Shown: positions 1 through 12,812, numbered from the stretch's first letter. The stretch is 64,000 nt of DNA from Cylicocyclus nassatus (GCA_958299035.1 CATQJL010000305.1:33121733-33185732); one strand, 5' to 3'. Program-made: numbers and translations. Notes: generated from the sequence alone by a model not told the origin.

Positions 1-188
1 GGCAGGCGGACTCGCCAAGATTTCGGAGGGCTGCTTTGAACCCAAAAGAAGCAATCTCAAAATTTGAGAGTTGCGCTATTTGTAAAAGTTTGATTTATGT
101 ATGCTCCAAATTCCTTGTTTCTAAGTACTTCCCTTCTGATTATATCTGAAGAAGTACTAGGCTCCCAGACTTTTGCCCACCCTGACTA

Positions 189-1109
189 TTAGGTTGTGAG
201 AATAATGTCGTTTTTTATTTGCTTGCTTTAGCAAAGCAACCAGGCTTATTGCAGAAAAGGATAAGGGGTACTGTTCGATAGAGCAAAGCAAGCTCTACAA
301 GCCGCTATTTATTTCGCGCCAGGTTTGATGCACGGAAAGTTTGGGCTCAAAATCTAAAGGCTTCCGAAAGCCCATAAAATCGAGAAAAATTGGATCTCCA
401 TCCAAATACTTTCTACGGACTCCTCACTCGTATACGTCAGTACTTTCAATATCAGACATCGTATATGCAGTTACTGTATTTTTTCCTTGACTAGAATCTG
501 AGACGGAGATTTTCGTGACATTCTCAAAGCAACGCTGAGCCGTTCTCACATTAGGCGTAGGTAAGTATAAGTGTAGATTTTCAGCCTATTCTAAGCGGTA
601 GTTTTCAAGAAATGTCGATTTTAACCCTGAAACCGAAAAGAAGAAAGCTGAATTTGATTTCTCTCGAAAACTACCGCTTTGAAATAGGCTGAAAGCTCAC
701 AGTCATACCTATCTAGGTTTGTAGTGTAGAATTACTTACGTGAGAACGGCTCAGCGTTGCTGTGAGTATATCACGACAATTTTCGTTTTCTCAATTTTTG
801 GTCAAGGAAAAAATACAGAACTGCATTATGGATGTCTGATATTGAAGATATTGACGTATACGAGCGAGAGGTCCCTAGAAAATATTTGGACGGAGATCCA
901 ATTTTTGTTCGATTTTATGGGCTTTCAGAAGTCTTTAGATTTTGAGCTCAAACTTTTCATGGATCAAACCTGGCGCGAAGTCATGTATGCCATCTTGCAG
1001 AGCTTGCTTTCCTCTATCAAACAGTACCCCTTGCCCTTTTCTGGTTTGAGCCTGGTTGCTTTGCTAAAGCAAGCAAATGAAAAACAACATTATTTTCTTG
1101 CCAACCTAA
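189..1109. mobile_element. Long palindromic TA-flanked element, copy A
   Basis: The element begins TTAGGTTG after a TA and ends CAACCTAA before a TA. The left arm (from about 189) and the right arm (to 1109) are inverted copies of each other over roughly 400 bases, with the turn near 640-650. Both arms carry GTTCGATAGAGCAAAGCAAG or a close variant, also present in copies at 48927 and 56793. The TA duplication and TIR suggest a non-autonomous Tc1/mariner-like fold-back element. The open frame at 740-1171 lies mostly inside the right arm and is not treated as a gene. Confidence 0.85.
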
Positions 1110-1333
1110 TATTTTCTTTGCCCTCCACATCCGAAAAAGAAAGTGTTGAAGTAAGGATGGACTACTTCTAATGGAACATAAAGAATTCAATCATTTTCTC
1201 CAGTACAAACGTGTCGTGAACAGATAGGTTTGGCAGGTACCATCTGGAACGAGAATGTGAAAACATCCGGGCTCTTTACTTTCATATGTACATTTATTAC
1301 GAGCACATTCAATTATTGAAGATCTTTCAATTT

Positions 1334-1339
1334 TTTATT
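1334..1339 (-). promoter_or_regulatory. Likely polyadenylation signal of the astacin gene
   Basis: AATAAA on the minus strand, about 36 bases past the stop codon of the astacin gene. Position and sequence fit a standard nematode signal. Confidence 0.6.
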
Positions 1340-1374
1340 TCTAATTTTCTTGTAACTTCAATCTTGTAGTCAAA

Positions 1375-4300
1375 TTATTTCCTGGTTCTTGCAAAGTCAC
1401 ATAATTTACAACTTTTCGCACATCTGGAGGCTTTTATGTCGTCGTAGAATGGATCAGTACAAAATCCATTGCGTGCATAGGTGACGCATCGTCGATCCTG
1501 CAAAATAATCAGGATGCACAAGCAAAACAACAGCGAAGATTGGAGTTTGGTCAAAAGAATAAATATGGCTATACTGTTTACACAAGCCATAATCGCATGA
1601 GTAATGGGAGGATCCGAAAGGGCAACATGGACGACCAAACGTACGAATATGTTTGGACATAAATAGATAATTCCATATTCCATTTCTAGAGAAAACGCAA
1701 GCAAAATTCATCACATGCCCTACATAGAGATCGCTCTTCTATGAGGGGGTTGTCGCAAAATTTATTAAATGTTCAGCTGGTAATGCTATCCTGAAGGTGT
1801 AATAGTTTGTGACTGAAGCCCATCTATAGCGATTATGTGGTTAGAAGTTCAAAATTTTCAAACCAAGTCTGTCAAAATGTTCAAGCCTTGTTCGTGTATT
1901 CAGATCATACCATTTCTCATCGGATGACCGCTAAACGTGGTTTTTTTTTGACGGCGAAAATGATCCTAATTGATTGTTGGGAGTTTACGGTCTGAGTAGA
2001 GGAACAAACTAGTTTAGTGTTAGAATTGGTATTCGGTGAAGCGGATTTTACACATGATTTCCGAGTTGCTTCTACTGACATAGACCTTTTGCGGGTCTGA
2101 ATATGTCACAGTGAAGGACTGGCTTCACCTATGCACAGGAAATCCATGAACGAATTACCGATTTCACAAGAATACAGTGGAAAAATGGATCATATCACCA
2201 TGAATAGCTAGTTATCAGGAAGATCTCTGTAACCCTTGTGCAGGTTTGATAAGAAAATCGGAAGGAAGAGTAGCAGGCCTTCCTGACCCTAATGACAAAC
2301 TTCTTGCAACTTGTAAATGATAGATGGTGTCAAAATCTCCAGAGAAATCTGCAGCTACAGAATTAAAGTGGAGTTCTGAATGAGCCTTGATGAAGTGTGT
2401 TTGAAATTTCGTGTTTGAAATCATTGTCTGTAATAAACATCATGACAAATTCCGGAGCAGGTTTGATTTGCAGTTTTCGTTCCAAAACCCTTTGAAATTT
2501 CTCCCTAGTCTTGTAGTAAAGGTATTAGGTTGTATCCACCATTTGTCAATCCAAGTTTGGTACTGTGAGACAGAGACCGGAGAGTTATCGTCAAACGCTA
2601 ACCTCATAAAGGAAGCACATATACAGGGTGTCCCAAAAAAATGTATCGAACGTTTGATCGTTAATATCTCTCTTCTAAAGAAGTCTTTTCTCTTGCTTCA
2701 GGTACCGTTTTGTAGAGTTGGCTTCAACTTAGATTTGCATTATAAGATGAATTACCCATCTCTCTTCATTACTGTAATATCGGTAGGAACTTCAAAGAGG
2801 GTTTTGAGCAATAAGGCCATATTTTGCCTCAGAAAGAAAACAAAACAGCCTGAAAGCTTTTACACTAGGCCAATTAGAGTTGCTGATTATAACTGTAAAG
2901 TTTCCAACTTATTATGATGCTTCATTGAAGAGTTATGTACTTAAAGACTTCTTGGGAAGAGAGACATTAACGATCAAACGTTCGATACATTTTTTTGGGA
3001 CACCCTGTATGTGCATGTCGTGCAAATTTCGTTTAGCACTTTGTTCACGATGTATGCTAATCGTAAGTATGCTTCACAACAGTAGTGCTGTGACGGTATA
3101 GTATACTCTTGGAGTGGTATACTCTTTTTCCGCACATATTTGTCGAGCTGAGGCAGAAATGTAGTTTTTGGACATAGAAAATGGAAAAGGTGCACAGTTC
3201 GAAGCAGATAGAATTGTTCACGATATTTTTGCATTACCATATATATCAAGTTTCGACTTCAGCGCGTTCTGTACTACAACAGAGTTAGAAGAACCTTGTC
3301 CTCGCATGGTAGAGACTCAATCTTATCCTCTGATTTCAATGCTGTTACTCGTTCATCTGGGGCATTCATGATTCCTTCGTTGCATAGGCGGCAAGTTGCT
3401 GCGCAATTCTTGAGCATAGCCTTGCGGTAGAAACTCTTGGAACAAAAACCATCCTGGAAAAGAAATTTTACAAGCTACCTATTATATACTCCATTCTTAA
3501 TCCCTCCTTACCCTCTCAAGTCTTTCGCAATTTCTTCCTCTATCCTCGCATGAAAAGCTGTCCTTTTCAATCACATTCTCATTGCTTTTACCTAAATGAT
3601 ACCGCAACAATACGGTCTATAGGTTTTCCAGTAGTTACCTTTGGAAACTTTGCAGTTCGACAGCTCTTTTAACCTTCGGATATCAGCTGGTGACATTTGC
3701 AAATTGTCTATGAGATTGATACCTTTCTAAATAAACATAGGATCTAGAAAACTAAATTTTGTGGTTTGATTTTGATGTGAGCGAATTTATAATTGCAGAA
3801 AAAGGAATACAGTACTTGATTGCCGTCAGAACTAACTTGCTTGTGAAATTAATTACGTTCAAAATCACATTCAAGCCTCAGGTAGGTGGAATGCTGACTA
3901 GTCGAAACTTTGGAAACCCAAGGAGGCAGGTGAATTTTCTGTGGGGGTGAGGGAGGGAAGATGGAGGTAGATTGAGCATTTCAATGAAAGGCTTTACATA
4001 TCGAAACAATTATCAAAGGTTCGTCCAAAACTGTTTAGAAAACGTTAAAGAACTCACAAAATCAATTTTATCTTCAAAAAATTTTAAGACTACTTGAATT
4101 ATCAACTGGATATGCTTATTTGAGTATTCTTATAGATAGAACTTTTTAGAACTCAGCAAAAACCGCTTAGTAAAGGGCGTTCTTACGCTTTTCCCTTCAA
4201 GTTCTTCACAGATGTAAAGTGTTTGTGCCGAATTTTTGTACAAGCAGCATTTGTATTCTGCTGTGATTCATTAAATGGCACACTGGAGTGTGCCCTCAAA

Positions 4301-6381
4301 AAAAAATACAGAACATAGCTCCGCGCAGGTGGCTTATAATCAAGCTGGATATCGTTTTTGGGACACAAAGCAAAGGGGACGGCCGAAAAAACGCAGCTTA
4401 GGTCACGCTTTTTTAGTCGACGATTCGTTCTTTTAAGGACTTTTACGTTCATGGTTTAGGGTCAAAGGGGACTTCGTAAATTTTTCGGAGAGTAAAGGGG
4501 TACTTCTTTCTTGCATGATCGAAAAGCCGTGACGAGCCCTGTACAGAAATAATCAAGTTTTCATTTGTTTACTGGAATATTTTGATCAATCCTAGAAGAG
4601 AAGAGTTTTCCGAGTTTTTTACGTCTATGTAACGTACGGATAAAGGCAGTGTCTCGGCAAAATTTGGTTTTCAGTTTTTCACCTTTTCGGAGCCTTTTCG
4701 TCATGGGGAACCCATATCAGGGCTTTTCAGCGCATGAAAATGGCGAAAATGGGCCCTTTCCGAAGCTTTCCAGGTCCGCATTTGCTGAAAAATACGTGTA
4801 AGTGGGCGGAGTCCCAAACGGGGGAGGGGGGGGGGGGGGATGGGAAAAATATCCGGCTATCCACTGAATGCGGACCTGGAAAGCTCCGAAAAAATCTCAT
4901 TTCCGCTATTTTATGCGCTAAAGAGCATATATCGGTTGCGCATGACGAGAAGGCTTCGAACAGGTGAAAAACTAAACAGAAAAATTTTGTCGACACGCTG
5001 TCTTTGAGGTAGAACCTTGCAATTCCCTAATCCCCCCGCCCATCTCCATCTTGCATCCGCTACTGATTGTGAGCACCATGAATTTGAACAAACCCTGAGT
5101 GGTATCATGGTGGCAAGTCGGACGTTTGAGCTGGGATCTCTACGACCGAAGGCATGTGAGTCATAGTGCATGATCGACTTGTAATCGTAGCTATCATTGT
5201 AGTCGACCTCATAAGGAGCGAGTTTTTCAAAATTCGCTAAATTCAATGCAGATTATATTGTTCTCTGCTTTTGCAAAGACTTACCAAGCTGACCAGCTTG
5301 CACGTTACGGTACTCTACTTTTATGAAATCGTCTCTATCGGGTCTTTGGTGTTCATGCTCAAAGCCGAGGGCATGCATTACTTCATGCCAAATGATGTAG
5401 TCAGCTATGCAGTCCACGGCAAGCGAAAGTGTTTGTTGACCTCCTGGAAGGAAAAAGTTTAATCTTCAAATCAGTATGTACGATTGCAGACAACATGCTC
5501 TGCGTATATTCTGAAGATTTCGCAAATTATTGTGCAGATATCTTCCAGAAATTTCTAATTAGTTTTCTTTCAAATAACAATACAAATACAGAAACAAAAT
5601 AGCCTGAAAGTTGACTAAGCTGTACCAATTTTGCCCACATACGAATAGCACCCATCTAAAGGTGCGATCATCAAGAAATCAAGTTCCATTCCACGATCAA
5701 CAAATCGAAAGCAAGACACTCTTTCTAGAGCTGCCAACGAATCGCGAATGGTCTTTTTCCTGAAAGTCATTGAAAATTAATTCAGTCAATGAAAATAAAA
5801 ATTTGGCTTATGCCCAAGTGTAAAACGTACTGCTCTTTGCTGTATTGCGCTGAAAGCATGTACGGTACCACATTATTTCTCCAACGATTTCGAGAATTTC
5901 TTTTTCTAGAAGTTCCTCGTACTGGGCTATTACCCTTTCCGTAACGCTGCCTTTGTAATGGTGTCAGGACTAAAAATAGATTATTTAATGATACTGTCCA
6001 AATTATTACTAACTTTGAACTCCATATTTTCTTTCACTTTTAATTTTTTTCACCATTTATGCGTCACGGGGCAAAGCTAAAAATTGTGCTTTATCAAGGG
6101 ACGTATCTAAGATTCGTAGCAATCAAGAACACCCCTGAAAAAGCGTACGGAAATCATCTTTCAGCCGTTTCAATTTTTTCACCATTTATGCATCATGGGG
6201 TAAAGCCAAAAATTTATTGGGACTGTTTTGTTTAAGAATCAGAAAGCTGAGTTGTCTCAAACAATTCCAATAAGTTTTCTAGGTATGTTGTATTGGAGTA
6301 GGTTTGGCAGAGCAATATGACAAGCAGGAAAATTTGGTAGAGGATATTTTCTCTTCGGAGAACAAAAGACAGAAAATGCAT
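1375..6381 (-). CDS. Secreted astacin-family zinc metalloprotease with two ShKT domains
   Basis: Extracellular endopeptidase of the nematode NAS (astacin) family. Exons read on the minus strand: 5969-5831, 5759-5626, 5443-5285, 5236-5094, 3726-3639, 3591-3512, 3453-3295 and 1497-1375; their phases join cleanly. The catalytic exon (5443-5285) has HEVMHALGFEHEH followed by QRPDRDD, the astacin zinc site, and the next exon has the Met-turn SIMHY. After MSPADIRRL come two six-cysteine ShKT modules, CEDRGRNC...CRLC and CEDKDRRC...CKLC. A likely first exon at 6381-6263 encodes a hydrophobic signal peptide (IFLLVILLC) after a TCAG acceptor, but its donor phase does not fit exon 5969, so the 5' end is tentative and an exon may be missing. 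Active-site residues are intact. The fifth intron holds two repeats and the eighth a short palindrome. Two-ShKT astacins occur in several nas genes, so no symbol is given. Confidence 0.9.
2634..3007. mobile_element. TA-flanked short palindromic element in astacin intron 8
   Basis: Ends are CAGGGTGTCCCAAAAAAATG and its inverse, each bordered by TA (2632-2633, 3008-3009). The terminal 50-60 bases, including CGAACGTTTGATCGTTAAT, form an almost perfect inverted repeat. Typical of a Tc1/mariner-type MITE of about 374 bp. It lies in the intron before the last ShKT exon of the astacin gene. Confidence 0.85.
4317..4540 (+). repeat. Dispersed 225-bp repeat, copy 1
   Basis: Shares an ordered set of blocks with copies at 38043-38262 (inverted) and 42143-42376: GGCTTATAA, GGATATCGTTTTTG, AAAGCAAAGGG, GGGGACTTCG and a GAGCCCT end. 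It lies in the fifth intron of the astacin gene. The copies have diverged, so this is an old family. Confidence 0.7.
4731..4918. repeat. Imperfect inverted repeat around a G-rich run
   Basis: About 50 bases at 4731-4782, including CTTTCCAGGTCCGCATT, recur inverted at 4867-4918. The loop contains a G run near 4822-4840. Probably a small fold-back element in astacin intron 5. Confidence 0.6.
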
Positions 6382-6962
6382 GTATACTGAGACCAAAAAG
6401 GTTCACCAGGATTGCAAAAGATTGATTGAAGGGAGAAAACCAGAAATTTGGGGACCAACGTGGCTGAAGTATACACTTATTGTGAAAGTTACTAAATGAC
6501 TTCATTTTTACAAAGCTACACATAAAAATCGTCAATTAATCCACAACTAAAGTGAGTGTTATTCTTTCCGCGAAACCCCACCAAAGCAGTCGAGCTTCAT
6601 GAAAGGGATACAAGTGCAACGTTGGAACGGGGTAAGTTGAACAAAACTAACTCATGTCTCCGAAAACGACGCCGCTGGATGTCTTCTCGTTAATTTCCCA
6701 AGACTTTAGAGCTATTGTGACTACTGAGCAGGCTAGTAGTACAGTCACAAGCAGCATAGTAGCAGCACAAATGTTATTTTAGACGTTTTATAGAACGTCG
6801 CTATGTATTTGTGCAGCTTTGGCTGTACAACGAAAAAGCCTGAAAGGCGCGAAAGCCATGGCCATTGTTCCAAATGACAACAGCACACTCGGAAACGGCT
6901 TCTTCCTGCTGTGACGCAACACTGCAGGGCATAAATGAATTGGAGAGGGGGAGGGGGCTGTT

Positions 6963-7199
6963 TTAGGCCTCGGGGATACCTCACCGATTTTAGTCGCGGC
7001 GCGATTTGGCAATACTTCAGATGTTCATAACTCAACGCACGGGGTTCTGAACGTACGGAAGATGGGACATTTTATCAACCTACGAAAGTTATATATGCTG
7101 TGCATTTGGGGTCTACCAGTATTGAATTTGAAGACATCTGGCAAATTGCCAGATCGCGTGGCGACTGAAATCGCCTGAGGTATGTCCCTTGCCTTAGGG
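6963..7199. repeat. Inverted-repeat element of the GGCCTGAGG/GATACCTC family
   Basis: The left end has TTTTAGGCCTCGGGGATACC and the right end the inverse, CCTGAGGTATG...GCCTTAGG; the inner halves CAATACTTCAGATG and CATCTGGCAAATTG are also mirrored. Related ends occur at 44409 and at 45108-45357. Probable MITE. Confidence 0.6.
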
Positions 7200-8604
7200 C
7201 CGCATGCACTAACCTCCCCGCTGGGGAAGGGATTGCAGCTTAGGCTTTGGCCATACTTCGCCCGTGTTGCCGATGTTTCCAGTGTTGCCAGTGTTGAAAG
7301 TGTTGCCGGTGTTGAAAGTGTTGCCGGTGTTGCCAGTGTTGAAAGTGTTGAAAGTGTTGCCGGTGTTGAAAGTGTTGAACGGAGATCATCAGTCTAGCAG
7401 TTTCATTCTTTCTCGAACGATCTCATCGGCTGGTGAATACGTTGGAAATGGAATTGGGGAATGAGAAATGAAACTGAAATGAGATGGGAATGTTTTCGCA
7501 TGCAAAAGATCCTCAAACAAACTTTTTGGAAAGTGGACGGCTTGTCTGAGATAGGCAATCTCCAATATTTGAGAAAGCTGACGTCTGAGTAGTAATGTGT
7601 TTTAGTTCGAATCCTGCCGCGCTTGCGATTAGTGAGTAAAGAACCTAAGTGAGGTCTGCAGCGTTTTCCTATTCCAGACAAGCCGTCCACTTTTCAAAAA
7701 GTTTGTTTGAGGACCTTTTGCATGCGAAAACATTCCCCATCTCATTTCAGTTTCATTTCTCATTCCCCAATTCCATTTCCAACGTATTCACCAGCCGGTG
7801 AGATCGTTCGAGAAAGAATGAAACTGCTAGACTGATGATCTCCGTTCAACACTTTCAACACCGGCAACACTTTCAACACTTTCAACACTTTCAACACCGG
7901 CAACACTTTCAACACCGGCAACACGGGCAAAGTATGGCCAAAGCCTTAAAAGAAAGCTTCATATTCTGAAGCTCCAGATGTCTGGATTTCACGTTGTGTA
8001 CCTATCCGTAAGTATTCCTAATACTCTTTACTATGAACATGTTGAACAGGAGCGAAAAGCTGTACGAACCGCATTTTCCAGCTTTTGTATGATCCCTGAT
8101 GATCCCTGGCGCTTTTCTTCAAAGTCATTTTTCTTTCTCCGAAGTTAACGAAAACCTTCCAAAGTTCTATTGAACATCTAACACAACAGTGCTAAGCATG
8201 TTGCTGATGAGAACAAATGAGTTTTTGAAAAGTCGAATTTTTCGGTAAACCTCAAATTTCGGCCTGTGGAACATCGAAAATTTCATGACTTCAAAACATT
8301 ATTTGTTCTTATCAGCAACATGCTTAGCACTGTCGGTTTAGACAATCTGCACAACTCTGGAGATTCTTCGTTAACTTCGGAGAAAGAAAAATGACTTTAA
8401 ATCATCAGGGATCATACAGAAGCTGGAAAATGCGGTTCGTACAGCTTGTCGCTCCTCTTCAACACGTTCATAGTGAAGGGTAGTAGGAATACTCACGGAT
8501 AGGTACACAAAGTGAAATCCAGGTGTCTTGAGTTGCGAAATATAAAGCTTTCTTTTAAGCTGCGATCCACTCCCTGCGGGGATGTTAGTGCATGCGGCCC
8601 TTAG
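7192..8604. mobile_element. Composite of two palindromes inside an outer inverted repeat
   Basis: The outer ends match when inverted (7192-7245 and 8551-8604; shared CCGCATGCACTAAC). Inside is one palindrome at about 7250-7935 with its turn near 7590, whose arms include CAAGCCGTCCACTTT. A second runs about 7950-8550 with its turn near 8260, whose arms include AAAATGCGGTTCGTACAGCT. The first palindrome starts and ends with a GTGTTGCCGGTGTTGAAA-type tandem array (about 7264-7380) and its inverse (about 7848-7925). No coding sequence is recognised; the small frames over the arrays are repeat artefacts. Confidence 0.75.
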
Positions 8605-9253
8605 ACTGTATTACCATGAGCATTTTGTTCTGTCACAGAGAACAAAACATGGGAGAGAGGTGGGGGAGGAACACGCGGGAGGCCACGATGCGTGCAAAAT
8701 CCAAGCAGCGTAAAACCCCTCTCGCTAAACTCTAGGAATTTTGCATATAGCATTGAGTAATGTCTGCCCCATTACCGCTCCCCCGTGGTTTGACGCCTTG
8801 TCGCTTTAGCACCGCAAATTTTAACGGGCACAAAATTTGCGATTTTCGCCTTTCCACACAACACCTTTTTCATGCATTTCGCTACCGATTACCGTCACGT
8901 TACGATCCGATTGCATTTGTCTGAGTTATTTGGGAAGAAAGGAGAAGGAAGGGAAGCAAAACTTCAGATCCGATAGTAGCGGGACTTTGGTGTATCTTCA
9001 GATATTCCTCACAATCGAATCAGAAATGTAATGTAATGGCGCCTGCACCGTTATTACGGTTGTTGAGAATCAAATGTGGTCCTAGTAGTTTTGCTACATG
9101 GGTAATTATTTGCCGCCTGATTACGAATTTTGATTGGTACAGAGGTGTTATGCAGCTGAAGTTCAGCAGCATTTTGAGTCATCTAATTCCGCAAAATTGA
9201 AAGGTGGTTTCCGAAAGTACTACACAAGCAATGCATATGGAACTTCCCTTATA
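8605..9253. other. Intergenic stretch, nothing recognised
   Basis: No exon-like frame, RNA gene or repeat match was found in this interval between two repeat elements. Confidence 0.5.
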
Positions 9254-10805
9254 CAGTGCTGGACATAATTATACAGCCACTCTAGAAATCGTCGTAATTT
9301 TTGTTCTTGTTAATGAATCTGTCTGAAACTTTGCTGTATTGTGCGCATGTCAACCTACCATAAATCCTCAAAACGGCTTCCAGTCTTGTTGAGTTTGAAC
9401 GGAGAAAAACGAAAAAAATCGAAAAAGCCCTCTTTGAAAGCTGGACAAAATTATACAGCCACCTGGTTTTTCTAATCACTATCGCATTCGTTGACTCTCA
9501 AATTTTTTTGTACAATAATACCCCAAAATATGAAACATTTGCAACACCTACGGCCTCTCATCCTACTCGAGTAAAAGCGATCACTGCATTTTTTGCTTTT
9601 AAAAGCACCAAAAATCAGTTTGCTTCAACAAACAACTGGTTTGAAGAGTTTTCAAGCTCTTGTTCATTTCATATGGTAATCATGGAATCTACTGACCGTT
9701 CTGGATAGATGAAGTGAAGAGCGCTTTCGTAAACTCTGCGTAATCGCTGATTTTGACGAACAGACTCCAACCTCACCATAGGGTTGACGCACTTTTGCAC
9801 CACGAAACTCGATTTTCAAGCGACAGAAAATACTGTAATGTAGCCATTACGACAGCCATACAACAGTGAACTCGTGTGCATGACTGGGAAGAGATTTCGG
9901 GACTGAGCACTCTGATTCAGCCGCAGTTGACATTCACTGAATGTTGAGTGGAGCACCCTGTACAATCAAAGCCAACTCAGATCACGAGATAAAACCGGAG
10001 ACGCTTAAAACTCTAAAATCTTAGCTAATCTCATTCATCGGGTGAAATATGACATGAAACACAGACGGAAATAAGGAGATCTAGGGTTATATCGAATCTT
10101 CCGCTCGCAGGGAATTTTTGTGGAAAGTATTCCAGATCTAAATCGCTACCGCATCATTAGGAAAAATCTGAAAGTTGTTGCGAAAGCTGTATCCCCATGT
10201 AGACAATGTGATAAATCAAGTTCAGCACTCTGTGGACATTGCAAACTGAGTTTCGTGGTGCAAAAGTGCGTCAACCCTATGGTGAGGTTGGAGTCTGTTC
10301 GTCAAAGTCAGCGATTACGCAGAGTTTACGAAAGCGCTCTTCACCTCATCTATCCAGAACGGTCAGTAGATTCCATGATTACCATTTGAAATGAACAAGA
10401 GCTTGAAAACTCTTCAAACTAGTTGTTTGTTGAAGCAAACTGATTTTTGGTGCTTTTAAAAGCAAAAAATGCAGTGACTACTTTTACTTGAGTAGGATGA
10501 GAGGCCGTAGGTGTTGCAAATGTTTCATATTTTGGGGTATTATTGTACAAAAAAATTTGAGAGTCAACGAATGCGATAGTGATTAGAAAAACCAGGTGGC
10601 TGTATAATTTTGTCCAGCTTTCAAAGAGGGCTTTTTCGATTTTTTTCGTTTTTCTCCGTTCAAACTCAACAAGACTGGAAGCCGTTCTGAGGGTTATGGT
10701 AAGTTGACATGCGCACAATACAGCAAAGTTTCAGACGGATTCATTGACAAGAACAAAAATTACGGGGATTTCTAGAGTGGCTGTATGTATGTGTGTTCAG
10801 CACTG
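9254..10805. mobile_element. Tc1-like fold-back element of 1.55 kb
   Basis: The ends are CAGTGCTGGACATAATTATA and a decayed inverse ending CACTG, each bordered by TA. The opening CAGTGCTGG matches the start of Tc1-type terminal repeats. The arms are near-complete inverted copies for about 560 bases (9254-9810 and 10250-10805), leaving a unique core of about 440 bases. No transposase is present, so it is non-autonomous. The 89-residue open frame at 10120-10389 spans core and arm and is not supported as a gene. Confidence 0.85.
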
Positions 10806-11534
10806 TATTATCTGGGTATTCATTATAAACTACGAATGTCAACTAAATAATATTCATTCGCAGAGTCAACGTATTATTATCCAATGCAGGTCCTCTTACA
10901 CTTAGGCAATTAACGGAGCCCATCAGGTCAATCTCTGCGTTTTCCCAAGTTTTCATGGAACAAGCTCAGAGGCAGAATCCGGCGAGGAAAGATTATCTTA
11001 ATTGATTTTGTCCTGAGAACCAAGCTCTACCAACTCTTCTTCTTTGGACACCTTTGATTGCAGTGTGCTACGGTAAGCCGTCAGCGGCCTCCGATCGATA
11101 TATCGATTTCCTGCGTAAATATTCAAAGAGACTACGCTCTACCTCTTTATCATTCGTTCCAATGGGCTTTGAGAAAACAAATTCAGCGTTATTAATCGTG
11201 CTGGATACTGCCTTCATATAATCTTGTTCAAAATGAGCTAGAGTCCGACTCAATCTTGATTAATTCCTTCAATCCTTTGCAAAAGGTTACATTACGTAGC
11301 ATATTGGTTTTTTTTTCAAAAAAAAGAGTTTATGAAGGTGTCTGGAATCCTTTGTAGCTATTATCTTCTCATTCTCTACCATCATCTCTAACAATCATGC
11401 ACAAGCATATTACATCACATGATAAACATAAACAGTTTAGGTACAGGGCACTACGGTCTTGTACCTCGCAAAAATCGTGGATGAGTATTATTGTTCACTT
11501 GAAGAGCACCTTCGTTTGAGATAATACATGTGAC

Positions 11535-12368
11535 TTGACACATTGACGACAAGGCCGATTTTTCGATTACTGCCATTTCGGACAGGAGCCGTTTTGCTCT
11601 GCCAAACTTACGACCACCCGTGGGTCGTATTGTCCGAAATGGTAGTCTTTTTGTAAGAAATTCAGAACATGTCTCCGAGAATTTCCCCACAAGGGTTATC
11701 GAACGCGCTGATTACCAGAATATGATTTATTTCAGTTTTTGGCGTTATACGGTAAGGTTACGGTAGTCATCTGTACGAACCCAACATCATGGATTTTCAT
11801 GAAAATTTGTGTATTGGGGTTATTTCACGTGCTGATCACGATCATAGTGTCCATTTGTTCACTACATTCTCACGGTGAGACTACGGTAGCAGTACGGTAG
11901 AATTTTCGTAGAAATCAAGAAAGTGATGTTAGAAGGTGGTATCAAAACTTGAGACTATCATTTTCGTAATCAGCATGCTACAAAACCTATATATGCAAAG
12001 TTCGAGCTTCCTAGGATGAAAAATGCAAAAAATCAATAAAATCAATAAAATCGATAATTTTTTGGTGGATTAACGTCAGCCTCTTGCCCGCCCCGTATTA
12101 CTCTTAGATGTAAACTTGATTCTCCAGAAACAGCATCATTTTACGAAGAATTTGAGCTAAAGCTTGTGCCTTATAGATGTCTACCGTATACCAACCGTAA
12201 CATTACATTACAGTATCCCAAGCCCGGACCACTCTGGCTGGAGCTTGACCTAAGTGCCCCCGACCATGTGCCAGAACCCCGTAGAATTCCGTCGTAAACT
12301 GGCAAAGATAGCGCTTTATGAATCAACAATACGACCCACCGGTGGGTCGTATTGTCGTCAATGTGTTA
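11535..12368. repeat. Probable inverted-repeat element with CGACCC...GGGTCG palindromes at both ends
   Basis: ACACATTGACGACAA at about 11540 recurs inverted as TTGTCGTCAATGTGT at about 12352. Near each end sits a short palindrome built on CGACCCACC/GGTGGGTCG: imperfect at about 11610-11628, perfect over 30 bases at 12326-12355. The middle holds a copy of the GGCGTTATACGGTAAGG repeat (about 11733-11930). Confidence 0.5.
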
Positions 12369-12575
12369 AATCAAAACTTCACAGACGTGTAACCCGTCGA
12401 AAACTAAGTACTATATGCAACTTTCAAACGAATATTCAACAGAAAAACTTTAAAAAAAGATGTGAGATCATCTTACATGTTCTCCAGCTATTTTTATAGC
12501 TTCAACAATTTTTCGTGCATTTCCTCACAGCCTTTCGAGTGAGCAGGTTTTTCTGACGCGTTACTGCTTAAGGCT

Positions 12576-12812
12576 TTGTGTAATTCTGGGACTGATAGCG
12601 ACAGCAATGAGCTGTTGCTCAAATGTGAGGTAAAGCGAAACCTGCTAACATCACAGATATGCAGAAAGAATTTGAAACGAACTGGCACTGGTTCGCATAT
12701 TATGCAGATAACCCCACAATGTGTGGACAGTTTATTCAAGATCTGTTTTAGAGACAATCACTCAACGACTGTGTGGTTTTACGCATGCGTTCTACGTCAA
12801 GGAACTTGCGGG
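12576..12812 (+). CDS. Possible exon of a small cysteine-rich protein
   Basis: The open frame contains six regularly spaced cysteines (for example QICRK, PQCVDSLFKIC, FYACVLRQGTC) and ends at a good donor (GG|gtaagt). A tttctgttgcag acceptor lies downstream at about 12987, after which the joined frame would stop within a few codons. No upstream exon or convincing signal peptide could be joined to it, and I do not recognise a family. Composition and donor make it worth listing only as a weak candidate. Confidence 0.2.

Noticed and set aside
740..1171. 143-residue open frame
   Set aside because: Lies almost wholly in the right arm of a palindromic element, begins with GTG, and has no similarity or splice context.
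6257..6535. 92-residue minus-strand frame starting MTIFMCSF
   Set aside because: It is an alternative frame over the likely astacin signal-peptide exon and has no downstream splice partner.
10120..10389. Cysteine-containing 89-residue frame
   Set aside because: Runs from the core into the inverted arm of the Tc1-like element; the arm part is explained by the repeat.
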